From JABDIY01 sp963803875 (GTDB lineage: Bacteria; Actinomycetota; Acidimicrobiia; Acidimicrobiales; SZUA-35), in assembly GCA_963803875.1 (NCBI GenBank), contig CAWDOA010000012.1:124001-188000 (forward strand): a stretch of 64,000 bases of DNA. Direction: 5' to 3'. The notes beneath the pieces were generated by a model. That model was not told the DNA's origin, made no database searches, and saw only the letters and a list, made by a program, of their open reading frames with translations. Position numbers and translations under genes: made by a program. Positions 44,802 through 52,807 of this stretch are shown here, piece by piece (positions within the stretch are counted from its first letter, which is position 1; every line of letters starts with the position of its first letter).

Positions 44802-45749
44802 ATGAACTCACCGAACAACCCAAATCCCGACAGCCACACCGCAGTCCTCGGAGGTGGCGTCATCGGCGCCAGCTGGGCATCGCTATTCCTGGCGGCCGGA
44901 CGATCTGTCGCCGTCTTTGACCCCGCGGCGGGAGCCGAACACCACGTCAGACAGTACGTCGAGTCAGCATGGCCCACACTGCTGGAGTTGGGTCTCGCCG
45001 ACAACGGCAATCCCGATGCCATTTCGTTCCATTCTGACGCTCGAGCCGCAGTCGAGGGCGCAAGCTTCGTTCAGGAAAGCGTGCCGGAACGACTGCCGAT
45101 CAAACATGAACTCTTCGCCGAGATCGAACCTGCCATGACGGCCGACGCGATCGTTGCATCGTCCGCCTCGGGACTCACGCTCACTGAGATGCAGGGCGGC
45201 TGGACCAATCCCAGCCGGTTCGTACTCGGCCATCCATTCAACCCACCGCACCTGATCCCTCTCGTCGAGGTACTGGGGAACGAGCACACCGAACCGGGCG
45301 TCGTTGCGGAAGCTCGTGGTTTCTACGAGTCGATCGGAAAGGTGACGATCGAGGTCAAGCGGGAGGTGCCGGGCCACGTTGCCAATCGTCTCCAGGCAGC
45401 GCTCTGGCGGGAGGCCATCCACCTCGTGACCGAGGGCGTCGCGTCAGTCGAGGATGTCGACACTGCCGTCTGGGCTGGTCCGGGCCTGCGATGGGCTGCG
45501 ATGGGACCAACGATGCTGTTCCATTTGGGCGCCGGGGAGGGTGGGCTCACATCGTTCTGCGAACGTTATAGCGACAGCTTCAACCGATGGTGGGACGATC
45601 TTGGCACACCGCACCTCACGCCCGAGACCGCCGCACTACTGGTTGATCAGCTCACTGAATCGACCGGGCGCCAGACCACCGAAGAGCTCTCCGCACAACG
45701 GGACGCTCTGATTACCGCAATGCTCCTGGCGTCCAGAAGCCGGCGATGA
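44802..45749 (+). CDS. 3-hydroxyacyl-CoA dehydrogenase-like, probably L-carnitine dehydrogenase
   Basis: An NAD-dependent 3-hydroxy acid dehydrogenase of about 315 residues. The Rossmann loop is AVLGGGVIGASWASLFLAAG (about residues 14-33). QESVPERLPIKHELF is followed by ASSASGLTL, and GHPFNPPHLIPLVEV holds the catalytic His region. The C-terminal segment GPGLRWAAMGPTMLFHLGAGEGGL is the pattern of L-carnitine 3-dehydrogenases, to the best of my recognition. It would convert carnitine to 3-dehydrocarnitine for the adjacent BKACE. ATG 44802 is preferred to the earlier GTG at 44769. The stop overlaps the TetR gene by four bases. Confidence 0.82.
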   Translation: MNSPNNPNPDSHTAVLGGGVIGASWASLFLAAGRSVAVFDPAAGAEHHVRQYVESAWPTLLELGLADNGNPDAISFHSDARAAVEGASFVQESVPERLPIKHELFAEIEPAMTADAIVASSASGLTLTEMQGGWTNPSRFVLGHPFNPPHLIPLVEVLGNEHTEPGVVAEARGFYESIGKVTIEVKREVPGHVANRLQAALWREAIHLVTEGVASVEDVDTAVWAGPGLRWAAMGPTMLFHLGAGEGGLTSFCERYSDSFNRWWDDLGTPHLTPETAALLVDQLTESTGRQTTEELSAQRDALITAMLLASRSRR

Positions 45750-46339
45750 AGAGTTCCGCAGTATCGATATCGGGTCACAAGGTCCTCTCCGACAAGGAAG
45801 AACGTATCCTCGATGCAGTCGTCACCGTTCTCGGGCGGGCGGGCATCGGCGGGGTGAGCATGCGGGCCATTGCGGCCGAAGCGGGCGTTGCCCTGGGACT
45901 GATCAACTACCACTTCGATGACAAAGAATCCTTGATCGCGGCAGCCTTGAGGCGAATCGGTGACCAAGACGCCGAGTTGGTGGCACCGGTGACCGACCTT
46001 GCGCCCGATGAGCAGGTGCGGCACGCGCTTGGGCGAGTGGCTGAGGATGAGTTCTTGCGGTCACAGTATCTGGGGCTTCGACTCCAACTCTGGTCACTGG
46101 CTGCGGTGGAACCAGAGTTCGACGAGATCAACCGGGCATCTCAAATCCGATATCGCAACGGCCTGGCCCGGTTGATTGCAGCCGCCTGTCCGGGGCTTCC
46201 TACCGACGAAGTGGAGCGGCGGGCCAATGACATCCTGGTGATACAAAACGGAATCTGGCTCACATCGCTGCTGATCATGGACCGTCCGGCGATCGAGCGG
46301 AGCATTGATCGCTGTATCGAGATCGCACTGGACCGCTGA
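45746..46339 (+). CDS. TetR-family regulator of the quaternary-amine operon (BetI-like)
   Basis: A 197-residue TetR regulator. The N-terminal HTH is at about residues 18-64: KEERILDAVVTVLGRAG, then VSMRAIAAEAGVALGLINYHFDDKESLI. This order and the NYHFDDKESL wording resemble BetI-type repressors of choline/betaine genes. It is the last gene of the overlapping operon (ATGA overlap with the dehydrogenase), so it is probably a pathway-specific autoregulator responding to the quaternary amine or an intermediate. It is convergent with the rhodanese gene, eight bases away. Confidence 0.87.
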   Translation: MKSSAVSISGHKVLSDKEERILDAVVTVLGRAGIGGVSMRAIAAEAGVALGLINYHFDDKESLIAAALRRIGDQDAELVAPVTDLAPDEQVRHALGRVAEDEFLRSQYLGLRLQLWSLAAVEPEFDEINRASQIRYRNGLARLIAAACPGLPTDEVERRANDILVIQNGIWLTSLLIMDRPAIERSIDRCIEIALDR

Positions 46340-46347
46340 GAAGAACG

Positions 46348-47169
46348 TCAGTCGCCGGTTGCGATCGGTGCCCCCTCGGTGGTCGACCACCCGGACCACG
46401 AACCGACGTAGAGCCTCTTGGGACCGAGCCCAGCCGCTTCGGCAGCCAGCACGTTCACACACGCCGTCACGCCGGATCCGCAGTAGATCACAGCATCTCC
46501 CTCTCCGACTCCCTGAGCCTCGAATCGAGCTCGAGCCCCTGCGATGTCGAACCGTCCACGATCAGAGTGGACGGTGTATGGCAGGTTCACAGCACCGGGG
46601 ATATGACCGGCAACCTTGTCGAGAGGTTCGATGTCGCCTCTGAATCGTTCCGCGGCGCGTGAATCCACTACGGGAATTCCGGCTTCCAGGGCGGTGCGGA
46701 CTGCATCTTGGTCGGCAAGTTGGTCCTCGGGCCATGCGACCACCGGACGATCAACTGCGGTGACCTCCACATCGCCTGGTTCGAAGGCTCCGGTCCATGC
46801 ATCGCTGCCGCCGTCGAGGACTGCTGCTGGGGTTCCTGTGGCCCGCAGCATCCAGACCATGCGAGCTGCGAGTGCACCCGCAGCGTTGTCATAGGCAACA
46901 ACCGGAGTGTCGATCCCGATACCGAGGATCCCCATGATTGCGGCGAATATCACCGGGTCGTGAAGCGGATGGCGGCCGACCCCGTCCCCGGGAGGCGCTG
47001 CCAGATCGCTGTTCAGGTCAACGAATCGTGCTCCGGGAAGGTGACCTGCCTCGTACTCTGACCGAGCCTGCGCTGCGTCGGGTCTCATGCGAACATCGCA
47101 GATCACCACATCGTCATAGTTCTCAGCGAGCCATTCGGCGGACACGAAAGGGGGCAGATCGGAAAGCAC
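46348..47169 (-). CDS. sseA: Thiosulfate/3-mercaptopyruvate sulfurtransferase (rhodanese)
   Basis: A 273-residue tandem rhodanese. The inactive N-terminal domain (VSAEWLAENYDDVVICDVRM to VVAYDNAAGALAARMVWML) is followed by a catalytic domain (VVDSRAAERFRGDIEPLDK). Its active-site loop is YCGSGVTACVN (Cys near residue 231). The C-G-S-G-V-T loop is the 3-mercaptopyruvate sulfurtransferase type. It transfers sulfane sulfur to thiols or cyanide. It is not coupled to a suf gene here, though it lies between the two suf loci. Confidence 0.88.
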   Translation of the reverse strand: MLSDLPPFVSAEWLAENYDDVVICDVRMRPDAAQARSEYEAGHLPGARFVDLNSDLAAPPGDGVGRHPLHDPVIFAAIMGILGIGIDTPVVAYDNAAGALAARMVWMLRATGTPAAVLDGGSDAWTGAFEPGDVEVTAVDRPVVAWPEDQLADQDAVRTALEAGIPVVDSRAAERFRGDIEPLDKVAGHIPGAVNLPYTVHSDRGRFDIAGARARFEAQGVGEGDAVIYCGSGVTACVNVLAAEAAGLGPKRLYVGSWSGWSTTEGAPIATGD

Positions 47170-47247
47170 CTTCAGACGGTATCTCGACCAGCGGGGCAGC
47201 TGTTTTCAGATTCAAGTGGGTGGGTCATGCCCGGATAGCGTTGGGGT

Positions 47248-48286
47248 ATGAAGCTTTCGATGTTCATCACGTACTCAGCCGACTTCAAGGCCGACGTGAA
47301 GAAGGTGCAGGATCTGGAGAGCGCCGGACTCGATCTCGTTTGGGTGGCCGAGGCCTACAGCTTCGACTCGGTGAGCCAGATGGGTTACCTCGCCGCCAAG
47401 ACCAACACGATCGAGATCGGTGCCGGGATTCTCAACGTGTACAGCCGAACCGCGGCCTGCATCGGGCAGACCGCCGCCGGACTCGACTTCGTGTCCGACG
47501 GGAGGTTCGTCATGGGCCTCGGCGCTTCGGGACCCCAGGTCATCGAAGGGTTCCATGGGGTTGCGTACGACAAGCCGATGCCCCGGATCCGGGACTACAT
47601 CGAAGTCACCCGAATGACGTTGCGTCGCGAGAAGGTTGAGTACACGGGCAAAGCGGTGCAGATTCCGCTGCCGGAGGGACAGGGAACCGGTCTCGGGATT
47701 CCGTTGAAGCTCATCAACCATCCGGTCCGGTCTGAAGTTCCGATCTTCTGGGCGAGCCTGATGGGACTGAGCGTGAAGAACACGGCCCGTCACGCCGATG
47801 GCTGGTTGCCCACGGTGTTCGATCCCACCAAGTACCGAAAGGTGTGGGGCGACGACGTCGACGCCGGCCTGGCCAACCGAGATCCTGCACTCGGACCGCT
47901 CCAGATCTCAGCGGGCGGAATGGTGGGAATCGACGAGAGTTCACCGGTGATGCGCAAGCGGCGGTGCTCGACCCGTTCGCCCGCACGTCGCTCTGTACGT
48001 CGGCGGAATGGGAGCGCGCGACAAGAACTTCTACAACACGGTCTTCCAGCGGTACGGCTATGAGGACGAGGCCAGGGAGATCCAGGACCTCTATCTCGAC
48101 GGCAAGAAGGACGAAGCGGCAGCCGCAATACCGTCCAGCTTCCTGGAGAACTCCAATCTGGTCGGCCCGCCCGGCCAGGTGAAGGAACAGCTCGAGAAGT
48201 TCGGCGAGGCGGGCGTCACCCACCTCCAGATCCAACCAGTCGGCGACCCCCTCCAGACCATCGAGCAGTTCAAGGATCTCCTGTAG
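47248..48286 (+). CDS. LLM-class F420-dependent oxidoreductase (two frameshifts)
   Basis: A luciferase-like TIM-barrel oxidoreductase of about 345 residues. The N-terminus MKLSMFITYSADF, ESAGLDLVWVAEAYSFDSVS, then VMGLGASGPQVIEGFHGV, and RHADGWLPTVF are typical of F420-dependent members. The frame breaks near 47940 (after VGIDE) and near 47990, resuming VGGMGARDKNFYNTVFQRYG to GVTHLQIQPVGDPL. It is probably dependent on F420 produced via the FbiC pathway seen at 2882-5262. The substrate is unknown. The two breaks are single-base and the protein is otherwise intact. Confidence 0.82.
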
Positions 48287-48354
48287 GCGAGCGTCGATCT
48301 CCTACAGAGCCGCTGCCAACTCCCGCACGGCCGCGTCGGCTCCCGACTCTGGAT

Positions 48355-48433
48355 CAAATTCCTGCTGAGAGCCACAAATTCGGCTTCTGTGGTTGCCGTA
48401 CCCACGCAGGGTGTGGGTGGTGACAGGAATTTG
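48355..48433. other. Structured intergenic element with a three-way-junction pattern
   Basis: CAAATTCCTG (48355-48364) and CAGGAATTTG (48424-48433) are perfect 10-base arms. Inside are two smaller hairpins, CCACA/TGTGG (48372-48376 with 48388-48392) and ACCCAC/GTGGGT (48400-48405 with 48413-48418). It fills most of the 156-base gap between the convergent LLM and deoD genes. It may be a bidirectional terminator, an RNA element or a small mobile-element remnant. Confidence 0.45.
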
Positions 48434-48442
48434 CAGGGAGGG

Positions 48443-49153
48443 CTAGCGGGTGCCGGCTTCGAGGGCGACGTTGATCATCTGATCGAGGCTCTCCTGCCGC
48501 TCTTCCACGCTCATCGCTTCGCCCGTGATGATCTGATCGCTGACCGTCGCCAGCGTGAGCGCCTTCTTTCCACGCTCGATCGCCACGCCGTACAGAGCAG
48601 CCGCTTCCATCTCGACTGCCAGGAAACCCGCCTTGGCCAGCCGCTCGAACTCAGCCATTCCATTGGGGTGGTAGAAGTAGTCGCTGGTGAAGATCCGCCC
48701 GACAACCGCATCGATGCCAGCAGACTCGGCGGCCTCAACCGCGGCCCGCAAAAGACCGAAATCCGGGGTGGCAGCGAAGTCGTGGCCACCGGCCCGTACC
48801 CGATTGACGTTGCTGTCGGTGCCAGCACCGCTGGCGATGATCAGCGTGCGGAGCGGGAGGTCAGGCTGGATTGCGCCGCACGACCCGACCCGGATGATGC
48901 TCTCGACACCGAAACTGTCGAACAGCTCCGAGGCATAGATCTGGATCGACGGCACTCCCATCCCGGAACCTTGCACGCTCACCGGCGTGCCTTTGTACGT
49001 GCCGGTGAAGCCCAGCATGTTGCGGACGCCGGTGACGAGCCGGGCGTCGTCGAGATACCGCTCGGCGATCATCTTGGCCCGCAACGGATCACCGGGCATC
49101 AAAACCAGTGGGGCGAAATCGCCCGGATCGGCCGCGATGTGGGGAGTCGACAT
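48443..49153 (-). CDS. deoD: Purine-nucleoside phosphorylase, DeoD type
   Basis: A trimeric/hexameric PNP_UDP family enzyme of 236 residues that splits purine (deoxy)nucleosides with phosphate. MPGDPLRAKMIAERYL is near residues 24-39. MGVPSIQIYASELFDSFGV is near 68-86. The phosphate site RVGSCGAIQ is near 90. VEMEAAALYGVA (ribose/Glu site) is near 178, and TVSDQIITGE carries the catalytic Asp. ATG 49153 is chosen as it gives the standard DeoD start STPHIAADPGDFA. It is divergent from the small gene at 49187. Confidence 0.92.
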   Translation of the reverse strand: MSTPHIAADPGDFAPLVLMPGDPLRAKMIAERYLDDARLVTGVRNMLGFTGTYKGTPVSVQGSGMGVPSIQIYASELFDSFGVESIIRVGSCGAIQPDLPLRTLIIASGAGTDSNVNRVRAGGHDFAATPDFGLLRAAVEAAESAGIDAVVGRIFTSDYFYHPNGMAEFERLAKAGFLAVEMEAAALYGVAIERGKKALTLATVSDQIITGEAMSVEERQESLDQMINVALEAGTR

Positions 49154-49186
49154 AGTGCCGGATCGTAGTCGTGAAACAATGGACCG

Positions 49187-49771
49187 GTGCCCATGCGAAG
49201 TGACTGTAAGCATTACCAAACCCGCACCTACCCCAGCGGCGACACGATGCGAAAATGTGGTCTCGACCTCGCACCAAAAGCTCCGTGGGAGTGTCCAGCC
49301 GACTGCCCGTCCTATGAACGTCGCCTCGCCGATGTGGCCTGGAACCACGGTTCGCTCGTCACTCCGTCAACACCAGAAGCACCGGCAAGCGTCGAAGACG
49401 GTGAAATCGTCGCAGACCTCCTCGATTCCGCTGAGGACATCATCAATGCCGCCGCACCATCGGTCCGGGCCGAAGTGGATGCCCAAGCTGAGGCGGAGCG
49501 GCGGGAGACGCAGAAGAAAATCCGGCCGCTGGTGGCCGTTCAACCGCTGAGCCCAGTGAACGCTACGAAGCAGAAACAGCGTTCGCCACACAGACCCGGA
49601 GGCGAGCGCAGGCGGAAAGCTCAGCCTACAGAGCCCTCCATCTGGAGTTCGATGAGGCGGCTCCACTCGACGGCGTACTCCATCGGGAGTGTGCGGGTGA
49701 CGGGTTCGATGAAGCCGTTGACCACCATACCGATAGCTTGCTCCTCGGAGAGGCCTCGGGACATCAGGTAG
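49187..49771 (+). CDS. Small cysteine-containing protein of unknown function, end uncertain
   Basis: From the GTG at 49187 the product begins SDCKHYQTRTYPSGDTMRKC and continues WECPADCPSYERRLADV. Five cysteines lie within the first 45 residues in a pattern that could bind a metal, followed by acidic (VEDGEIVADLLDSAEDI) and basic regions. I do not recognise the family. The open frame runs to 49771, overlapping the 3' end of sufB by 151 bases, which is unlikely for the true end. The last real residue is probably near 49620, with a missed stop or a frameshift. It is divergent from deoD. Confidence 0.5.
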   Translation: MPMRSDCKHYQTRTYPSGDTMRKCGLDLAPKAPWECPADCPSYERRLADVAWNHGSLVTPSTPEAPASVEDGEIVADLLDSAEDIINAAAPSVRAEVDAQAEAERRETQKKIRPLVAVQPLSPVNATKQKQRSPHRPGGERRRKAQPTEPSIWSSMRRLHSTAYSIGSVRVTGSMKPLTTIPIACSSERPRDIR

Positions 49772-51024
49772 AACAGCTGCTCATCGGCCACTTTCGACAC
49801 AGTGGCTTCGTGGCCGATCTGGGCATCGCGGGTACCGATCTCCATGTAGGGGTACGTATCGGAGATGCTGTGATCGTCGAGAATCAGCGCATCGCATTGC
49901 ACGTGGCTCTTGCAGCCGTAGGCACCTTCCTCTACTCGTACCAAGCCGCGATAGCTGCTGCGACCGCCGTCTTTCGATATCGACTTCGACACGATCTTTG
50001 AGGTGGTTTCGGGTGCAGCGTGCACCATCTTGGCTCCGGTGTCCTGATGCTGACCAGCACCGGCGTAGGCAACACTCAACACTTCGCCGGAGGCCTTTGG
50101 GCCCGCAAGCCAGACGGCGGGATACTTCTGGGTGAGGCGAGAGCCGATGTTGCCGTCGATCCACTCCATGTGGCCCTCTGCCTCCACATAGGCACGCTTG
50201 GTCACCAGGTTGAAGACGTTGTTCGACCAGTTCTGAATGGTGGTGTAGGTGACGTGAGCGTTGGGTTTGACGACGATTTCGACGACGGCGGAATGCAGCG
50301 AGTCGCTGGTGTACACCGGAGCGGAACAGCCTTCGATGTAGTGAACCTTTGAGCCCTCATCAGCAATGATCAGGGTTCGTTCAAACTGGCCCATGTTCTC
50401 GGCGTTGATCCGGAAGTACGCCTGGAGCGGCATTTCCACTTCCACCCCGGGAGGCACATAGATGAACGAGCCACCGCTCCAGACAGCTGTGTTCAGCGAT
50501 GAAAACTTGTTGTCGTTGGCGGGAATGATCTTGCCGAAGTACTGCTTGACCAGCTCTGGGTGCTCCCTCAGCGCGGTGTCCATGTCGCAGAAGATCACGC
50601 CCTGCTGCTCGAGATCTTCCCGATTGCGGTGGAACACGACCTCGGATTCGTACTGAGCCGTGACCCCGGCAAGATACTTGCGTTCGGCCTCGGGGATTCC
50701 CAGCTTCTCGTAGGTGTCCTTGATGGCATCTGGCAGGTCGTCCCAATTGTCAACCTGCCCCTCGGTGGGCTTGATGTAATAGAAGATGTCGTCGAAGTAG
50801 ATCTCTGACATGTCGCCGCCCCAGGTTGGCATGGGACGCTTTTCGAAGTGGCGAAGCGCTTTGGCCCGTTTCTTCATCATCCAGTCGGGCTCGCCCTTCA
50901 TCCACGACATCTCTTTCACGATGTCGAGATCGAGGCCCTTCTTGGGCTTGAAGACATAGTCTTCTTCGTCGCTCCAGCCCAGCTTGTACTTGCCGAGGTC
51001 GAGGTTTTCACCGGTTACGGTCAT
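49621..51024 (-). CDS. sufB: Fe-S cluster assembly scaffold SufB
   Basis: A 467-residue SufB, the central scaffold of the SufBCD complex. The N-terminal segments are DYVFKPKKGLDLDIVKEMSW, GEPDWMMKKRAKALRHF and MPTWGGDMSEIYFDDIFYYIK. The core has QGVIFCDMDTAL (a conserved Cys) and VWSGGSFIYVPPGVEVE. FERTLIIADEGSKVHYIEGC and CDALILDDHSISDTYPYMEI follow. It ends near VNGFIEPVTRTLPMEYAVEW. A strong AGGAG ribosome-binding site (complement of 51032-51036) lies seven bases before the ATG. Its partners sufD and sufC are 10.4 kb away, also on the minus strand. Confidence 0.94.
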   Translation of the reverse strand: MTVTGENLDLGKYKLGWSDEEDYVFKPKKGLDLDIVKEMSWMKGEPDWMMKKRAKALRHFEKRPMPTWGGDMSEIYFDDIFYYIKPTEGQVDNWDDLPDAIKDTYEKLGIPEAERKYLAGVTAQYESEVVFHRNREDLEQQGVIFCDMDTALREHPELVKQYFGKIIPANDNKFSSLNTAVWSGGSFIYVPPGVEVEMPLQAYFRINAENMGQFERTLIIADEGSKVHYIEGCSAPVYTSDSLHSAVVEIVVKPNAHVTYTTIQNWSNNVFNLVTKRAYVEAEGHMEWIDGNIGSRLTQKYPAVWLAGPKASGEVLSVAYAGAGQHQDTGAKMVHAAPETTSKIVSKSISKDGGRSSYRGLVRVEEGAYGCKSHVQCDALILDDHSISDTYPYMEIGTRDAQIGHEATVSKVADEQLFYLMSRGLSEEQAIGMVVNGFIEPVTRTLPMEYAVEWSRLIELQMEGSVG

Positions 51025-51065
51025 GGGATCACTCCTGAAGAAGGCGGGGAATTTCTCCTACCAGG

Positions 51066-51076
51066 ATTGTAACAAT
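51066..51076 (-). promoter_or_regulatory. sufB -10 box within an ATTGT-A-ACAAT palindrome
   Basis: On the minus strand a TACAAT hexamer (51066-51071) is 42 bases before the sufB ATG. It overlaps an odd palindrome with arms ATTGT and ACAAT. A repressor bound there would block the promoter, so it is a candidate operator for suf control. No -35 match is clear. Confidence 0.4.
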
Positions 51077-51126
51077 TATGAGGGCGGTTGCCGAGACCGA
51101 GCGATGACAATTCTCCGGCTACGAGC

Positions 51127-51645
51127 TCAGTCGAGGCGCCGCAGGCTCTTGCGGTAGAACTCGACGCGGGTCGCGTAGGCCTCGGCGCTGGTCTTGATCA
51201 TTTCCGGACTGGCAGCATCGGGCCGGATCTTGGCGGGGACCCCCAGCGCCAGCGCACCGGAGGGAACCTCGGTGTCGTTGGTGACGACCGCATTGGCTCC
51301 CACGAGAGCCCAGGACCGCACGATCGCGCGGTGCAACACGATTGAGCCGTTCCCCACGAGTGCATTGTCCTCGATCGTGCAACCCTCGAGATGCACGATG
51401 TGGCCGATCGTGCAGTCGTTGCCGACAGTCGTCGGGTTCGATGCGATCGTGTGAAGTACCGAACCGTCCTGAATCGAGCTGCGCTCACCGACGTAGATCG
51501 GTCCGTCGTCGCCTCTCAGTACCGCTTGGGGCCAGATCGAGCTGAAGCTCCCGATTCGGACGTCACCAATGATCGTGCAATCCGGATGCACGAAGGCATC
51601 ACTCGAGATCGTGGGTTCATCGGAGCCGAGTGCGTAGATCGCCAT
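51127..51645 (-). CDS. Gamma-carbonic anhydrase family hexapeptide-repeat protein
   Basis: A 172-residue left-handed beta-helix protein with hexapeptide repeats (AFVHPDCTIIGDVRIGSFSSIWPQAVLRGD). The metal-site pattern of the gamma-CA/YrdA family is present: SVLHTI (His) and IGHIVHLEG (two His separated by four residues). These three His ligands suggest a bound Zn or Fe. True carbonic anhydrase activity is not certain, as many YrdA-type proteins are inactive. It precedes sufB on the same strand by 102 bases. Confidence 0.88.
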   Translation of the reverse strand: MAIYALGSDEPTISSDAFVHPDCTIIGDVRIGSFSSIWPQAVLRGDDGPIYVGERSSIQDGSVLHTIASNPTTVGNDCTIGHIVHLEGCTIEDNALVGNGSIVLHRAIVRSWALVGANAVVTNDTEVPSGALALGVPAKIRPDAASPEMIKTSAEAYATRVEFYRKSLRRLD

Positions 51646-51694
51646 CCGACCAGGTTATGGAGTTCGGATCGCCCCTGCGCCCTTTGAGAGTTGG

Positions 51695-52657
51695 TTAGAG
51701 GCCGATCCCGAATCGGATGTCGAGAACCAACGCATTCACGGTCAGAAGCACGAGCGCAGCCAAAGTCACGTACGCAAGCGGCTCCAGGCGGGCGACATTG
51801 ACGGTAACCGACTCATCTCGCTGGACGAGCTGACGGGCCTTCTCGGCGATCGTGACCGCTGCGTGCGAGCCGTCCAGCGGCGGCAGCGGAAGGAGGTTCA
51901 CGAATCCGACAGCAGCGTTCAGGATCCCGAACCAGAGCAATGAAACCACCAGTCCGGTATCGACGGCATATTGGGTGATCTCAGCCTGGGCGAGCGGCGA
52001 AACGAACCGGTTGGGAACCGCAGCGTCGGCCGCCCCGTCAGCAAACATGGCGCCAACGTAGGTAGCTGGACTGGTGACGAACCCCCACAGAGCCTGCGAT
52101 GTGCCAACGACGACATCCCACATGTAGCTCAGCCCGTCGGTCCAACCGAGAACACCCGTCTCCAGGTACAGAGCCACGGAAAACACCAACACTGCGAGTG
52201 CGATATTGGTGAACGGGCCGGCGAGAATTGTGGCGAGTCGTCCTGCGTGCGACGCCGAACGGTAGGTCTCACTTTCGTCGATGCCCTCCGGCAGCTCCGA
52301 GGTCGGGGTCATGCCCCATAACTTCACGTAGCCCCCGAGGAAGACCGCCTTCACGCCGTAGCGGCAGCCGTTGTAGTCAACGCCGACGATCTCGGGTCCA
52401 AACCCCCAGAAGAACTCGGTTGGCCGCATTCCGGCACGCCGTGCGAAGAACCAATGGCCAGCCTCGTGCACGAGGATGATGACCGCCAGGAATCCGAGCA
52501 GGTAGAGGAACTCCTGGGCCCAGATGAAGGACGCAAGCAGGACCGCAGCCGTCAACAGAGCCCAGAACGGACTGGCCCTGAAGTTCGTGAAACCCTTCAC
52601 GGGTATGCGGATAGCAGCGGGGGTCAACGGGATCACAACCAAACGAACAGGCGACAC
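51695..52657 (-). CDS. M50 family site-2 protease
   Basis: A membrane metalloprotease (RseP/SpoIVFB class) of 320 residues. The zinc motif HEAGH is at residues 64-68 in a hydrophobic helix (LLGFLAVIILVHEAGHWFFA). The GFGPEIVGVDYNGCRYGVKAVFLGGYVKL segment follows, and the second metal site is NLLPLPPLDGSHA (about 255). At least four hydrophobic segments are present. RseP-type members carry a PDZ domain; it is not obvious here. It probably cleaves anti-sigma factors or signal peptides in the membrane. Confidence 0.88.
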   Translation of the reverse strand: MSPVRLVVIPLTPAAIRIPVKGFTNFRASPFWALLTAAVLLASFIWAQEFLYLLGFLAVIILVHEAGHWFFARRAGMRPTEFFWGFGPEIVGVDYNGCRYGVKAVFLGGYVKLWGMTPTSELPEGIDESETYRSASHAGRLATILAGPFTNIALAVLVFSVALYLETGVLGWTDGLSYMWDVVVGTSQALWGFVTSPATYVGAMFADGAADAAVPNRFVSPLAQAEITQYAVDTGLVVSLLWFGILNAAVGFVNLLPLPPLDGSHAAVTIAEKARQLVQRDESVTVNVARLEPLAYVTLAALVLLTVNALVLDIRFGIGL

Positions 52658-52807
52658 AACTCAACGACAGAACAGACATGACCGAACCGGAACAACAGCG
52701 AACGGTAGTCCCATCTCACCACCTGCAGCCGTGACTCGAAACACCGTCGGGAGAGTTCACCTACTGAGCAAGCTCGGCTCGGGGCACGGCATTTCTCGAC
52801 ATCGGCA

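Noticed and set aside
48355..48433. Purine riboswitch next to deoD
   Set aside because: The three-way fold is suggestive, but the element lies 3' of deoD and lacks the conserved purine-riboswitch core residues.
49187..49771. Frame extending 151 bases into sufB as a genuine overlapping gene
   Set aside because: The tail inside sufB reads as antisense shadow. The N-terminal Cys-containing part is the only portion with gene-like character, so only that part is considered supported.
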